Of a DNA stretch of 64,000 bases, positions 21,964 to 33,175 are shown piece after piece. Under the pieces are notes generated by a model. It searched no databases. It was not told the origin of the DNA and worked only from the letters and a program-made list of their open reading frames with translations. Origin of the DNA: Gambelia wislizenii (taxonomy: Eukaryota; Chordata; Lepidosauria; Squamata; Crotaphytidae); the NCBI GenBank assembly GCA_030847615.1, contig JAUMIR010000004.1, positions 73,501,001-73,565,000 on the forward strand. Direction: 5' to 3'. Each line of letters opens with the position of its first letter. Position 1 is the stretch's first letter. A program made the position numbers and the translations under genes.

Positions 21964-21981
21964 TATCACGTGAACCAATCC
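21964..21981. promoter_or_regulatory. E-box and CCAAT box beside the CpG island
   Basis: CACGTG at 21,967-21,972 and CCAAT at 21,975-21,979, 70-80 bp beyond the island edge. Both are common proximal promoter elements, but single motifs arise by chance. Confidence 0.3.
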
Positions 21982-22238
21982 TGGGAGCACAAATCTGTTC
22001 AATATTTTCAAAAGGTGCCTGAAGAAATTCAAAGAGGCCCCCAACTCGCTGCAAAGTTTATATGTACTGTATGCAGGCACCTAATTCCATTTAGTTCAAG
22101 CGTGACAGCTGTGGCAAGACTCTGAACACCTTGGTGGAAAAGGCAGTCTTTCAAAGTAACTGATGTTGTTGTTGGAGGAGGAGAAGAAGTAGGTCCTTGA
22201 GGAGTGTGAAATGTACTGATTCCTAATAAAGACCATAT
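21982..22238. other. No feature seen
   Basis: Unique-looking transition from the CpG island into AT-rich DNA. Confidence 0.4.
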
Positions 22239-22372
22239 ACACATTTCTTGTTATGTGCCTTCAAGGCAACTTTGACTTATGGCAACTCTTATCACATGGT
22301 TTTCTGATCAAGATTTATTCAGAGGAGGTTTCCCATTGCCTTCTTTTTGGGCTGAGAAATAGGTTCTCCACC
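22239..22372 (-). mobile_element. Sauria-type SINE, 3' half
   Basis: Plus-strand GTTATGTGCCTTCAAGGCAA, ATCACATGGTTTTCTGATCA and CAGAGGAGGTTTCCCATTGC are the complement of the SINE tail and body. The tRNA-like head is missing. Confidence 0.75.
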
Positions 22373-23948
22373 CACAAAGTGCACATTGCTGGGCCACAAC
22401 ACGATGCTTTCTTCTAGATCCAATTAGAAGGGGACATCAAGATCCCAGGCACGTAATCTTCAGTTTAATTCATGGGTGGGATGAAGTATGGAATTAATGA
22501 AAATGTAGGACCATTAGAGGAAATGGCTCATGCTCTGCTTTGTCTGGATCCTTATGCCTTTTATAAAGTTTGAAGCAAGTTAGGCAATGAGTTTGCCATT
22601 TCCACAGGGAGTGGCCCCAAAAATCAGTGCTATTTTTTCATTTCTTTTTTTAAAAAAAGTTTTTGTGCTCTCAGTTGCAGCTACTAAATTCTGTTATTTC
22701 AAGTTGGAAAGAGAATAACTTATACAGGAGAGAATAGCCTCAGCATGCCCACTTGTAAAAGGAATCCCAGTCCGAATGCAACTGACTGGCACTTTTGTGT
22801 TCCAGCTGGATGTAGCCATTTAATACATTTTGCAGCATAGAGAGGCAGGAATGGAGCCATCTCCCCATCTGTGTCATAGCCCTAACATTAAAATAGCAGT
22901 TTTCAGTTTGGTTGTAGAACATTAGCTCTGTGTGCAGTCCTGTCTTAGGGCTATGATTTAGCCTTCATTGTTCCTGTTTACATCTTGAAAATATGGCTCC
23001 AAAGTGTTACCTTTTTCTATATGCAGAAGAAAGATATAAAGAGGAGACATTTTCCTTCATTGGCTTTGAAAATGAATCGCTTTTATTGAAAGCGTAGAAA
23101 TCACAATAGACATCTCTTGGAATTTAACCTTTTCTATCAGAGAACTTTGGTGCCTCACCAACTTCACATACCAGGATTCCATAGGTGGATATGATGGATA
23201 AAGTGGTGTCAAACTGCTGTGTTTCTACAGTGTAGACAGGGCCCGGGTTAAAGGTGAGAAAGCACTGGTCCAATTGTCCTGGCAGTAAAGTTGCAACCTC
23301 TGTTCCTCCTGACACCTGTAAAAGGGTGTGGAATATCACTAATGACTGAAAAATTGCTGCTCCAGTTAATCTACATCTAAGATCAAAGACTGAGAAAGCC
23401 TTTCTAATGTTATTAATGAATGACAATTGAGATGAAAAAGCCCAGGTATATTCCCAATTAAAATATAAAAGGAGAGGAAAAGATAAAAGAATAATTTGAG
23501 TTAAAGCAGAGGTTTCTTGTGTTATTTGCATATCTAACATTTAAGTGATCTTGTCTGCATATTAGTGATCTAAAATGCAATTTCAAGAAAATAGATTTAA
23601 AGTAAACATGAAGAACAACAGAAGGGTGGGGAATGTTAGGTTCTCTAGAACTTGTAAGATTATACCTCCAATTAATCAAACCCAGCATAGCTAGTGTTGA
23701 GGAATGATGGGAGGTGCAATCCAATAATATCTTGAAATCCACATGTTATAATTGTTTAACAAAAACATTTGTTATTACTTCCCTGCCCTCCAGGGGCCCC
23801 GAAGAGATAGAAGAACAGCATGTGGAAACATATTAAATACAATTTTAAAAGCCAATTCTAAAACCAATTTTAAAAACCAAATGACAGACAGAATAATACC
23901 ATTGCAACTGCCCTCCAGAAACTCAGTCCCTAACGCAGAAAAAGCTGT
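22373..23948. other. No gene seen
   Basis: AT-rich sequence without recognisable elements. Minus open frames at 23,124-23,540 and 23,458-23,742 overlap each other in different frames and have no motifs. The last 13 bases (23,936-23,948) are the left target duplication of the foldback element. Confidence 0.45.
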
Positions 23949-24178
23949 GAAGTCGAAGGCTTTCACGGCCAGCATCCATAGATTTTCCTTTGTGGGCTTT
24001 GAGGCCATGTTCTGGAAGAGCTTATTTCTGACGTTTCGCCTGCATCTGTGGCTGGCATCTTCTGCATCTGCATTCAGAGGATCTCTGAAGATGCCAGCCA
24101 CAGATGTAGGCAAAGCATCAGAAATAAACTCTTCCAGAACATGGCCTCACAGCCTGGAAAAAAACCAAGGAAAATCTA
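23949..24178. mobile_element. Foldback element, short copy, with 13-bp target duplication
   Basis: It starts GAAGTCGAAGGCTTTCACGG and ends in a segment complementary to its own left half: TCTGTGGCTGGCATCTTC ending at 24,062 pairs with GAAGATGCCAGCCACAGA from 24,087. The spacer is 24 nt and the arms run about 23,978-24,062 and 24,087-24,178. The direct repeat CAGAAAAAGCTGT flanks it at 23,936-23,948 and 24,179-24,191. Long open frames through it on both strands come from the symmetry. The variable, long duplication suggests a retroelement mechanism, perhaps Penelope-like, rather than a hAT element. A larger relative is at 39,296. Confidence 0.82.
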
Positions 24179-24191
24179 CAGAAAAAGCTGT

Positions 24192-24825
24192 AAACTACAT
24201 GGAGAGTCTGTGTAATAATTTTACTGGTGGCTTTTCAGATAGGCATAGTGTTTGTTCTTGGGATGGGAATAAAGCAGAATACTCTTTGGATCTCTTTGTG
24301 ATTACTATTAAAATGCTGTGGTCACTGGTGACTCCCGTGTTCCTGGGGTGGTGATTCCTTCTCGAGTTTTAGTCTGAACTTTAAAGCAGCTGTGCAGGGT
24401 TCTAAACCCTACCCACCCTGGACAATTCCTTTAAAGTTTGATCTTTAAATACCGTTAGGGTATTTAAGCCCTAGTGTCTCTAGCAATTACCCATAAAACA
24501 TCCTAACATCAGATCAGACTTTTTCAACATTTAGACTAGCATTTTCCACAGGGGAAGCTCAGTCATTTTGTTGCAATGAAATGAATTCTAATCTACAAAA
24601 TTTGTACCACAATAAATGTGGCAGTAATTAAGATGCCCTGAATTAAGTCCTTCCATTGTTTTAGATCAGTATTATTACTGCTACTGGCAAAAGCTCACCT
24701 GCTGCCACTGGCCATTTAACTGGAAATACTGTGGATTGAGACCTTCTGCAAAACATGTTTCCTACTGCTAAGGTAGGGACTCTACTTTACAGGGTTGTTG
24801 TATGTTCAAATGGAGGAGGGGCTAA
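24192..24825. other. No feature seen
   Basis: Unique-looking DNA without motif-bearing frames. Confidence 0.45.
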
Positions 24826-25068
24826 CAGTGTAGCATAATGGTTTGAGTATAGGGCTTGGACTTGAAGTTGTGGGTTCATGCCTTCCACTGAGTCATTAGG
24901 GTCACTAGGTGACCTTGGACTATTCACTATATTTTAGCCTGGTCTACCTCACAGGGTTGATATGTGGAGAAAGGAAGCCATATATGTCTTCTCAAGCTTA
25001 TTGGAAGAAAGTCAGGATACAAATGCTACCAATCAATGAATGAATAACTTCATAAATAATTTTTATGG
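24826..25068 (+). mobile_element. tRNA-derived SINE of a second type
   Basis: The head AGTGTAGCATAATGGTTTGA with GTGGGTTCATGCC in the B-box position is followed by TAGGTGACCTTGGACTATTC, then CTACCTCACAGGGTTGATAT and an ending AGTCAGGATACAAATGCTAC. The 3' part differs from Sauria SINEs and looks like an L2/MIR-like tail. Fragments of the CACAGGGTTGTTGTGAGG block also occur at 5015 and 49,675. Confidence 0.7.
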
Positions 25069-25214
25069 CTTATACATCAGATTGCTTTTCTTAATTGTAT
25101 CTCTCCCTGAGAAGCACATATGGAGGGAGAGTCAGAGATATTTCAATAGAAAATAAAGAAGTTTTCCCAGAGGTATCTGGTTGGCCAGTGTTGTAACAGA
25201 ACGGTGGACTCAAT

Positions 25215-25467
25215 GGAACTGCTGCTCCAGAGACTAGAACACGGAACAATGGATGCAAGCTCCAGGAACAGAGATTCCACCTCAACATTAGGAGGAACTT
25301 TCTGACAGTAAGAGTTGTTTGGCAGTGGAACACTCCCTCCAACCATGGTGGAGTCTCCTTCTTTGGAGGTCTTTAAACAGAGGCTGGATGGCCATCTGTC
25401 AGAGATGCTTTGATCACGTTGAACTGAATGGCCCTTGTGGTCTCTTCCAACTCTACAGTTCTATGAT
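25215..25467 (+). mobile_element. CR1 LINE 3' end
   Basis: It contains GCTCCAGGAACAGAGATTCC, CTTTAAACAGAGGCTGGATG and CTTCCAACTCTACAGTTCTA, the invariant end of the local CR1 family. Immediately 5' (25,140-25,215) is text not seen in the other CR1 copies. The coding frame is broken. Confidence 0.85.
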
Positions 25468-25494
25468 ACATTGTCTTAAACTGTTGGTATAAGA

Positions 25495-25785
25495 TGCAGT
25501 GAACTCTTACTAGTAGCCAAAATGACTAAACTGAAGCTATCATACTTTGGATATATCATGAGATAGCATGACTCTTGTTGGAAAAGAGAATAATGCTTGG
25601 TAAAGTGGAAGGCAGTAGGAAACAAGAAAGACCAAATTACAGATGGATTGGTCCAATAAAGGAAGCCCTGGCTGTCTTGAGTTTGCAATCTCAGCAGGGC
25701 AGTTGATGACTGGGCCTCTCCCAGATCTCTCATCCATGGGGTTGCCATAAATCAAAGTTGACAGCAAATAACAACAACAAAGGTG
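25495..25785 (+). mobile_element. BovB/RTE-like LINE 3' fragment
   Basis: It closely follows the CR1 end and matches the 7436 copy, with GCCAAAATGACTAAACTGAA, ATGCTTGGTAAAGTGGAAGG and GGAAGCCCTGGCTGTCTTGA, then an ATAAATCAAAGTTGACAGC end and AACAACAACAA. No intact frame. Confidence 0.75.
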
Positions 25786-27279
25786 CATGACATCTACATA
25801 TACCTTCTTGTTGTTGCTGCTGCAGCAAACCTAAGCTCAGTATCAGCCCAAACAAGTAGTGGGAAGGAAAGGAAGGAAGGAAGAAAACAACAGCATATTG
25901 AAAGTAGATAAGAAAGAAGGAAAGAGAAAACAACATAGTGATGTTTTGTATTTAATGAGTGTCTCCAGGATTGAAGGTATGCTGGCATTTTGAGGCAATG
26001 GGGCTCAGATGCAGAGCCAAACATGGCTTTGATCAACGCTGCTCCTACTTTCTGTGGAGCTGCCCCAAGAGGTCCAACTGTGGCAGATTTCCTGAAAGAT
26101 GCCAGTATGTATATGGGGGGGGGGGTGCTAACCGTGGGAGACAAGCCCCAGGAGGTCAAAGGGGCTGATTGCTTTGTTGTGAGATCACCCATCAAAGCCC
26201 TTTATCTCAAGGGTCTTCCTCTCCTAAACATTCTTTGGGTCTTTTATTTTTTTTCCCCCTTAAACCTTTTTGTGGGAGAACACTGTTAATTACTCCACCA
26301 TGTTGCAGGCTGTTTAAAAGAAAATCCTGCTCCTTTGATTTATCCTGGTTGTATGTAATAAAAGGAATGAGTTGGTGGGGAAGGGCAGAGCGGGTAGGCA
26401 CACCCATCCAGAAACAACTGGACAATTAAAAAAGGGGGGGCAGAGGCCTGAAGGGAAGAACAAAAACAATTAACAATCCCAAAGGAGGGAAGAGAAAAGG
26501 CTTTGTTCTGGTCGCTATAGCAACAGCTGGGACCCGAGGAAAAGGGAGGAGTGAGCAGTCACCACTGAACACTTTCACTTTCCTTTCAGCCATTCCAATC
26601 CTTTCTCCCATCCTCCCAGTCTTGACAGTGATGGCAGCTGCTTGTGTGTCCTGGAGGCAGATATAGAGCAGAAGCATAGAAGTGATATCCAGACCATCCA
26701 ATCTCATCTATGCACACGTACATTCAAGGCACTTCTGACAGATTGGCAAGGAAGGCTAATGTAGGGCTAGTTGGAAAATGATGGGGAAAGTGAAGAGTTG
26801 TCAACTTTTTATTTGCTTATATTTAATACTCTTCCACTATGTTATTTTTTAAAAAATCTCCTAAGAGAACCAACTATTGCTCTGTAACAGTGTGTAAGCT
26901 TTTGAGTTCTCCAGTAAACTCTTCATCAGGCTAGTTATGGAAGTCCAAAAAGTGGGCTAAATGTTTTCACACATGAGTTCCGCAGTTAAATTCCATCTCA
27001 AGATTGATGAAGCACTGGTATGTATATAGGTATCACATGGCATCTAGCAATCCCTGTTGGGAGGTTGACAAAACCTTCTCTTTGAATACCAGACTTCTAG
27101 CAGATCTAAGATCTGTCTCTTTCCTTAGGCAAAATGTTTGTGGTCAAAAGCAGACATTTCTAAACAATTGGGGGGATTGGGGGAAAGGAGTTAAAAGAAG
27201 CTTTTAAAGTTAAAATGTGGTAAAATTCCCTAGAACATTTGGAAGTTATTCATATGATACAATAGTAGAGGATCAGCTA
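25786..27279. other. No gene seen; low-complexity tracts
   Basis: A (GGAA)n-type purine tract lies near 25,862-25,925 and G runs at 26,114-26,126 and 26,430-26,440. Open frames at 25,794-26,195 (minus) and 25,959-26,289 (plus) overlap on opposite strands and show no recognisable domain. Confidence 0.45.
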
Positions 27280-27985
27280 GAAAGAAACTGTGGGCCAGGA
27301 AAGTCACCAGTATGGTTAACAAAAAGTGTCAAGGAAGTTATCAAATAGGGAAGCAGTCTTGCCCAAATGAAGAAAAGAAAAATTAACACAAACCTATTCA
27401 GACAGACAATAAGAAATGTTTTAAAAAATCAAATGAGCATATTGCTAATAACATAATTATTGAAATATATCAGAAGTAGGAAATCAGTTTAAAAGATGAT
27501 TTGTTGACTAGATGATAAAGACATTTAAAAGTACTAAGGGACCACAGGCAAATTGCACAGAAGCTGAATGAATTATCTGGACCTCTCTCTCCAGTGCAAA
27601 TTTAGGCCAGATATCCATGCCTGAATTGGCATTTTCAGAAAAGGAGTTTGAGGAACTAGGTAAGTGGGAATGAGCCATGATTAAATTCTAGGCCTAAATG
27701 ATAAACTAGAAACAAGGAAATCACTGGGTCCAGATGGTATCCACCTGACAAACAACAGAAAAATCTCAAACTCTTTTGCTGAAATCCCATGTACATTAAC
27801 TTCTTACCAACTCATGTGCAATGATAATTGTTCATGGGATAAAGGAGAGGTTGCAACCATATGTAAATTTAGTTTTTAAAGGGGAATCAAGGAAATTGCA
27901 AGCCACATTAAGTGGGCATATTGGTGGAAAGCATGATTAAAGATAGTAATAGAATGTGCCTTCCAGTCACCTGTTGACTTGATTA
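27280..27985 (+). mobile_element. Diverged CR1 LINE internal fragment
   Basis: The text between the endonuclease and reverse-transcriptase fingers is recognisable as broken pieces. The clearest is ETRKSLGPDGIHLT near 27,710-27,755, matching the CR1 KSPGPDGIHP motif. Numerous frameshifts and stops are present, so it is older than the other CR1 copies. Confidence 0.6.
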
Positions 27986-28599
27986 AAGATACAATTTCTC
28001 TATTTCTTACTATCAGTTGGTAACACCTGATACCACTACAACTGATAATTAGTTAGAAGTACTGTATTCAAATATACAATGCCAGTTTGTTCAGAAAGAT
28101 GAATGCATGAACTAGAATCATGACAACAACCATTCTACATGGTATCTACACCAAAGCCTTTTAGTCATCATTCTCTTATATACCATCTAGGTCAGAGGTG
28201 GGGGAAATGTAGGCATATCCCCAATCTCTTTGTGTAGCCCCAAAAGCGTGCTGACATCTCATCCCAATATTTTTTAAAAATGGATCCAGTGAATAAATCC
28301 CTGAAAATGGTAAATCACTGCTCCTGGAATGAAAAATTGACCTTTGAGGCAAACTGACCCCCTCAAACCACACAAACTGGCCAAAAATACTGGAAGTACA
28401 AACACTTAGAACATTTCCATCCAAGTCTGGAACATATAAGACATCTGTTGTTTTACTTGGGTTATTGCCATACTCTGTACCATAGTGTAAGGCACAGTCT
28501 CCTTAGCCCCTTATAGCCATGGAGTTTCCATTGGCCACATCAGAATCATCCCAGTCATTATAGGCAGAACTATTATACTGAGTCTAAGATATCTGTGAG
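27986..28599. other. No feature seen
   Basis: Unique-looking AT-rich DNA. Confidence 0.45.
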
Positions 28600-28714
28600 T
28601 TAAACAGAGGCTGGATGGCCATCTGTCAGGAATGCTTTATTTTGTATTCTAGCATGGCAGGGAGTTGGACTAGATGGCCCTTATGGCATCTTCCGGCTCT
28701 ATGATTCTATGAAA
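28600..28714 (+). mobile_element. CR1 LINE 3' terminus
   Basis: TTAAACAGAGGCTGGATGGC through GGAGTTGGACTAGATGGCCC to CTCTATGATTCTATGA, the last 115 bp of CR1. Confidence 0.88.
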
Positions 28715-30353
28715 TAAGGTTCCTGAACTTGCAAAACCTGTTCTCTCTTACTATATTTTCTCTGAATTATCTGCGCGATACAGTATGTTAAGCCTCAGAT
28801 GGGGACCTGCATTGCTCTTGGTGGTCAGATCCCAAGACAAGGGCAAGGTCCAAACAAGCAAAGTTGAGGCTGGAGCAAACAGAACGGGACAGGGACCGTA
28901 GAAGTAGGAAGTCCCAGCAGAAAGTTTTAAAATCCAGGGGAGGCACTAGAAGTCTCCTGCTGCTATGTCTACCAAAATTTCTTCAGATAGATGAATCAAC
29001 CCGTAAAGCCAGGGTGTTATAGGGCTAAGCATACTGGAATTGGCCTGTGAGGTCACTTGATGATTACTGTATCCCAGTGGTGCCCTTGTGCTACAGCACT
29101 TAGCCTGTCAAGCAAGGCTGAAACATCATTGCTTTCCTCATGTGGAAAGCCACAAGTTTGAAACAGGTTTTTTCTTTACGTAGAGCATCTCCCTGTGAAT
29201 AAAAATTCATATGAACAGGAACTTCTCTTTTAATTTGTCACTTTTCACATGAGGAAATCAGTGAAGTGGGCAGCGTAGGACATTCCCCTCTTTGTGTGTT
29301 GATTCAAACCAGGTGAAGTAACACCTGAACAGGACTAGAATGCAGAAGACTTCTGGTGAAGCAGGTAAGGCACCAAGTTCTGACTGACACGAGCCCCAGT
29401 TTGAGATTTCCCCCACCCAGCCTCACTCCCATGTTGTAGATAGTACTATTTTGGTCATTTTGTTTTCAGGCTGATCTCTAGGAGATTCTCATAGATCACA
29501 ATGACTGTAAAGTCCAGCTTCCAAGTCCTTACTGTAGAATGTAATGGTGCTATGTGTGGACAGGTTTACTTTTAATCAAACTATTCTATCCCACACATCT
29601 GAAGAAATTCAGTTCAGCCAAGATTGGAGTGACAGGACACTAGAATTGTGGAAAGACAATGCTGTACTACCATGATGGAAAAGACAGTATGCCAGCTATT
29701 CTTTTCTCTTCCAAATTGCTGGGAGCGACTGTTTTATCTCTGCCTCTTGCTATTGTAAGACTCTGGAGTATCACAATACTGCAGATCTCTTCTTTGTGCT
29801 GGGCTGGCTGCAATTTTCCAGCAACCTAGTTTCAGGTTACATTCAACAGAGTCCTGGGAATGAACCAGACAATGACCTGTTCCTTTTATGGTTGCTTGGA
29901 GGGAACAAATGGAGGGGAACAAGCCAGCTTTTACTTCCTCGGAGGAATCAAACCATTGTTTAAAAGTGGGCATGGACCTTCTTCCTTCCCAGCCAATGTG
30001 GAAACCCATATCTAAACAACTATATTTGCTTCTAAGGCCAGTGGTTGCTTACATTTTTGTAGGTGTTTATTTTATTTTAAGTACCAAAACCTGAGAAGAA
30101 AAGCAAAACAAAGAGCAGAGCTTGGAAATAAGCAATTAAATGTTTCAAGTTATGTACAATTAGTTACCTCCTCCTCCAGTCGGGCTTAAAGAGTTAACTT
30201 GTTGATTAATGACAGGCACTATCAGAACTTGGTAATAATTAGGACAAATAACTTAAATTTTGTTAAATATACTTATGTGCACATTTATTTCTCTCTTCTC
30301 CGGAGGCATAAATAACACTGCTCACTATTCCTCTAGTGTAAGGAATAAGTCAC
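28715..30353. other. No gene seen
   Basis: 28,830-28,940 (with GGTCCAAACAAGCAAAG) resembles text at 46,800-46,930 and may be a diverged shared repeat. The rest looks unique. A minus open frame at 29,734-30,009 carries no motif. Confidence 0.45.
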
Positions 30354-30586
30354 CATGGTGTAATGGGGTAAGCACTGGACTGACTCTGGAGACCAGGGTT
30401 TGAATCTCTGTTCAGCCATAGAAACCCACTGGATGACCCTGGGCAAGTCACACTCTCTCAGCTTCAGAGGAAGGCAAAGACAATCCCCCCCCCTTTGAAC
30501 AACTATCACAAAGAAATCCCTGTGCTAGGTTCACCTTAGGGTTTCTATAAGTCAGAAATTACTGGAAGGCACATAACTGGAAGGAA
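30354..30586 (+). mobile_element. Sauria-type tRNA-derived SINE
   Basis: Full-length plus copy: CACCATGGTGTAATGGGGTA, CCAGGGTTTGAATCTCTG, GATGACCCTGGGCAAGTCAC, CTCAGCTTCAGAGGAAGGCA, a C run, and tail AGAAATTACTGGAAGGCACA. Confidence 0.85.
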
Positions 30587-31474
30587 TAAGAGATTTTTGC
30601 CTTATTATTTGTTGCAGAGGATGATCTCAAGAGGAAGATGAGAAGAATCACATAGAATCATAGAATTGCAGAGTTGGAAGAGGAGGGCCATCATGATTCA
30701 GTACTGACTTGTGTGTTTTTTTAAAAAAATGAAAGAAAAAGCTCTGCTTGCCTGCCTGCCTGCCTGCCTGCCTCTTTGGAGGAAGAGTGCAAAGGGGTTT
30801 GTGGCAGAGACTGACAATGAAACAGAAGTGAGTGACAGAAACTGAAGAAGAGAGATCTCTCAAATTTGTCTGCCTTCCTGTACTCTGAACTGAGTGATCT
30901 ACTCTGTCCTCTCTCCAACCAAAAGCTCTTCTGTTTAAAGATGTTAAAGAGACCTGCAAACTGCTGTGTCTTGAAGTCATTTTTTACTCTGCAGAAGGCA
31001 AATTAAAATCTACAAAAAGAGCAATTTTGAAGGCACTCATAGCAAAATGGGGGCATTGGGGACAACCAAACATGCCATTTCCTGTAAATTCCATGGGATT
31101 TGGGGGGGGGGGATTAATTAACAAATGAATGGTCAATGCAATGAATTTAATTCCCACTTTCCCAGTGTTCGTGACAATGAAGTAAGTTCTCCCTTTCCAA
31201 ATATCAACATTAACTAAGCAGTTCCAAACTTTGATGAAGAGAAAGAGAGGATGAAAGACTTCCCTTCCTTGAATGCTTCTGCTGAAGATGTTGTAAGTTA
31301 GATAATAAGCTTGGGCAAAGAGGATCAAGGTAAGAAATGAGAGCATGGTTTTATTTCATGCTCATTTTGTAAAGGAAAATTGAGAGGAGCAATTACTAGA
31401 TACAATGGAATCACAATACTCTTCCAATTAAGCTAGTAAAACGTGGGCTAGACAATGTGACTGTTAGGTAGATT
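30587..31474. other. No gene seen
   Basis: A minus open frame of 120 residues at 30,984-31,346 has no recognisable domain and overlaps a G-run, so I do not support it. The rest is unique-looking. Confidence 0.4.
30645..30695 (-). mobile_element. CR1 terminal fragment
   Basis: AATCATAGAATTGCAGAGTT is the complement of the CR1 3' end. Only about 50 bp remain. A (GCCT)n tract follows at about 30,750-30,774. Confidence 0.65.
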
Positions 31475-31479
31475 TGTAA

Positions 31480-31893
31480 TTGGTTGACCGACCAAGGATA
31501 GTCACCAATGGCTTCTCTTCATCCTGGGGAGAAGTGACTAGTGGGGTGCGACAGGGTTCTGTCCTGGGCTCAGTGCTATTCACCATCTTTATAAATGACT
31601 TGGATGATGGAAAAGAGGGCATGCTTATCAAATTTGCAGATGACACCAAATTAGGAGGGGTAGTTAATACCCCAGAGGACTGGATGAGAATTCAAAATGA
31701 CCTTAACATATTGGAGAGTTGGGCCAAAACTAACAAAATGAATTTAGGGTATTATGAATGTAAGGAGAAATGTAAGGTATTACTCTTAGGCAGAAAAACT
31801 GAAATGCACAGATATAGGATGGATGACACCTGGCTTTACAACAGTACATGTGAAAGGAATCTAGGAGTCTTAGGACTTTATCAGGCACTCTAA
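31480..31893 (+). pseudogene. CR1 reverse transcriptase fragment with FADD box
   Basis: The open frame starts inside the palm and includes GVRQGSVLG (motif B), FADDTKLGG (motif C, catalytic aspartates) and MHRYRMDDTWL (thumb side). It is cut at residue ~131 by insertion of the element at 31,874, whose first codons supply the false C-terminus. A host gene is excluded. Confidence 0.88.
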
Positions 31894-32435
31894 ATATGGC
31901 GTCATAATGATGTCACATAAACGTGAATCGCACTTTCGCGTTTATGCACTGGCCAAAACCCATACTTTTAATTGATGGCTGAAGCTGTCAATTGATTCCC
32001 CCATGGTGTTTTAGTGACGGTATTGCCAGCATGTGAAACCTTGTGCCATTGTATTCATGTGAATGCAGCATGAATGGCCGGTCCAGCACAAACACTTCTG
32101 GGTGAGATCACGACATCCAAGTAAGTGACGCACTTTTTATGACCCTCTCCAGGTTACTTTTAAGTTTTTAAGTGTGTGTAGGTGCTTTTTAAAAACTTTT
32201 TCTGTGTTCTTTTTGTTTGTTTGCTTTTGAATTTCCCACAAGAGTCTTCTTGTGAGAATCCATGAGATTGTGAATTAGGAAGTGAATGGAGCCCCGTTCA
32301 CTTCCTCTTTCATTGCTGGGAAGCCTTTGCTGGAAAAGCAAGGTAGGTGCAGCATGGGAGTTCTTTTGCTGGCATAAAAACAGAAAAGTTATGCCAGCAA
32401 AAGAACAGACTTTAGGAGGGGTGTGTGATAAAATC
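31874..32435 (+). mobile_element. Copy B of the 5-bp-duplication transposon family, inside CR1
   Basis: Ends are GACTTTATCAGGCAC and GTGTGATAAAATC. CTTAG directly flanks both sides (31,869-31,873 and 32,436-32,440). Without the insert the CR1 reads ctaggagtCTTAGtagac, which is exactly the unoccupied sequence in the minus-strand CR1 copy at 38,241-38,257. The interior has GACATCCAAGTAAGTGACGC, a T-rich block and AGCAAGGTAGGTGCAGC in the family order. No transposase. Confidence 0.88.
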
Positions 32436-32537
32436 CTTAGTAGACCACAAGCTGAACATGAGTGAACAGTTTGATGTGGCAGCTAAAAAAAAGCCAATGC
32501 AATTCTGGTCAGCAACAATAGGAATATAATATCTAGG

Positions 32538-33175
32538 GAGATTATCAGACGTGCAAAAAAATCTCACCACAGGGACAACAGGATCATAGAATCATAGAAT
32601 TGTAGAGTTGGAAGAGACCACAAGGGCCATCCAGGGATGTCACTAAAGGGCTAACTTTTGCGTTATGCCCCCGTGCCTCTTACATGCCCCCGCTCCTTTT
32701 TATTGACGGCTTCAGCCGTGACAGAAATGGAATGATGGGTGTGTGAGAAGGTGCCCCGTTATGCTGCTGCAATGCCAGCATAACGGGGAGGTCTGTGATG
32801 AACACTTGTAGTCCAGATCAGGACATCGAGGTAAGTGACACACTTCCCTCCCTCCCCGGGTTACTTGGGTTTTTTTAAAAATGTGTTTTTGTGTTTGGTG
32901 TACTTTTTAACTTTTTGTTTGACTTTTATTTTTAAATTTCCTGCACAATCATTCTCTTGCGAGAATAGCCGGGATTTTGTTTCCAGAAAGTGAATGGGGC
33001 TTGGCGAGGGCTCCATTCACTCCTAGGATGGCGGAGGGGAGGGGAGCAGTTTCTGTCACGCAGCAAGGTAGATGTCTGATAATTTTTAATTTAAACAGTT
33101 ATAGGGACGGGAGTGGGGCAGGAGGGGAAGTAGCAAGACAGGGACAGATTTTTTGGTCGCTGTCTGATAATATCC
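32538..33175 (+). mobile_element. Copy C of the 5-bp-duplication transposon family, inside the same CR1
   Basis: Perfect short inverted ends, ATTATCAGAC and GTCTGATAAT, with GAG before the first. Flanks CTAGG (32,533-32,537) and CTACA (33,176-33,180) each differ by one base or two from CTAGA, the sequence at this point in the CR1 copy at 38,149-38,153. A CR1 tail of about 50 bp sits inside it. The interior matches copies A and D: GACATCGAGGTAAGTGACAC, CAATCATTCTCTTGCGAGAA and CATTCACTCCTAGGATGG. Confidence 0.85.
32580..32632 (-). mobile_element. CR1 tail nested in copy C
   Basis: ATCATAGAATCATAGAATTG through AGACCACAAGGGCCATCCAG is a 5'-truncated CR1 3' end on the minus strand. This makes CR1 inside a DNA transposon inside CR1. 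Confidence 0.8.

Noticed and set aside
20553..22080. Many open frames of 60-278 residues in the CpG island
   Set aside because: Up to six frames overlap, with Arg/Pro/Gly/Ser-rich low-complexity text and no domain. High GC content removes stop codons. A short first exon may exist, but no frame can be chosen.
23752..24354. 200-residue plus-strand open frame
   Set aside because: It crosses the whole foldback element and its flanks, and an open frame also runs on the other strand. No host protein similarity is recognisable.
30984..31346. 120-residue minus-strand open frame
   Set aside because: Hydrophobic N-terminus by chance, crosses a G-run, with no recognisable domain, splice context or second exon.
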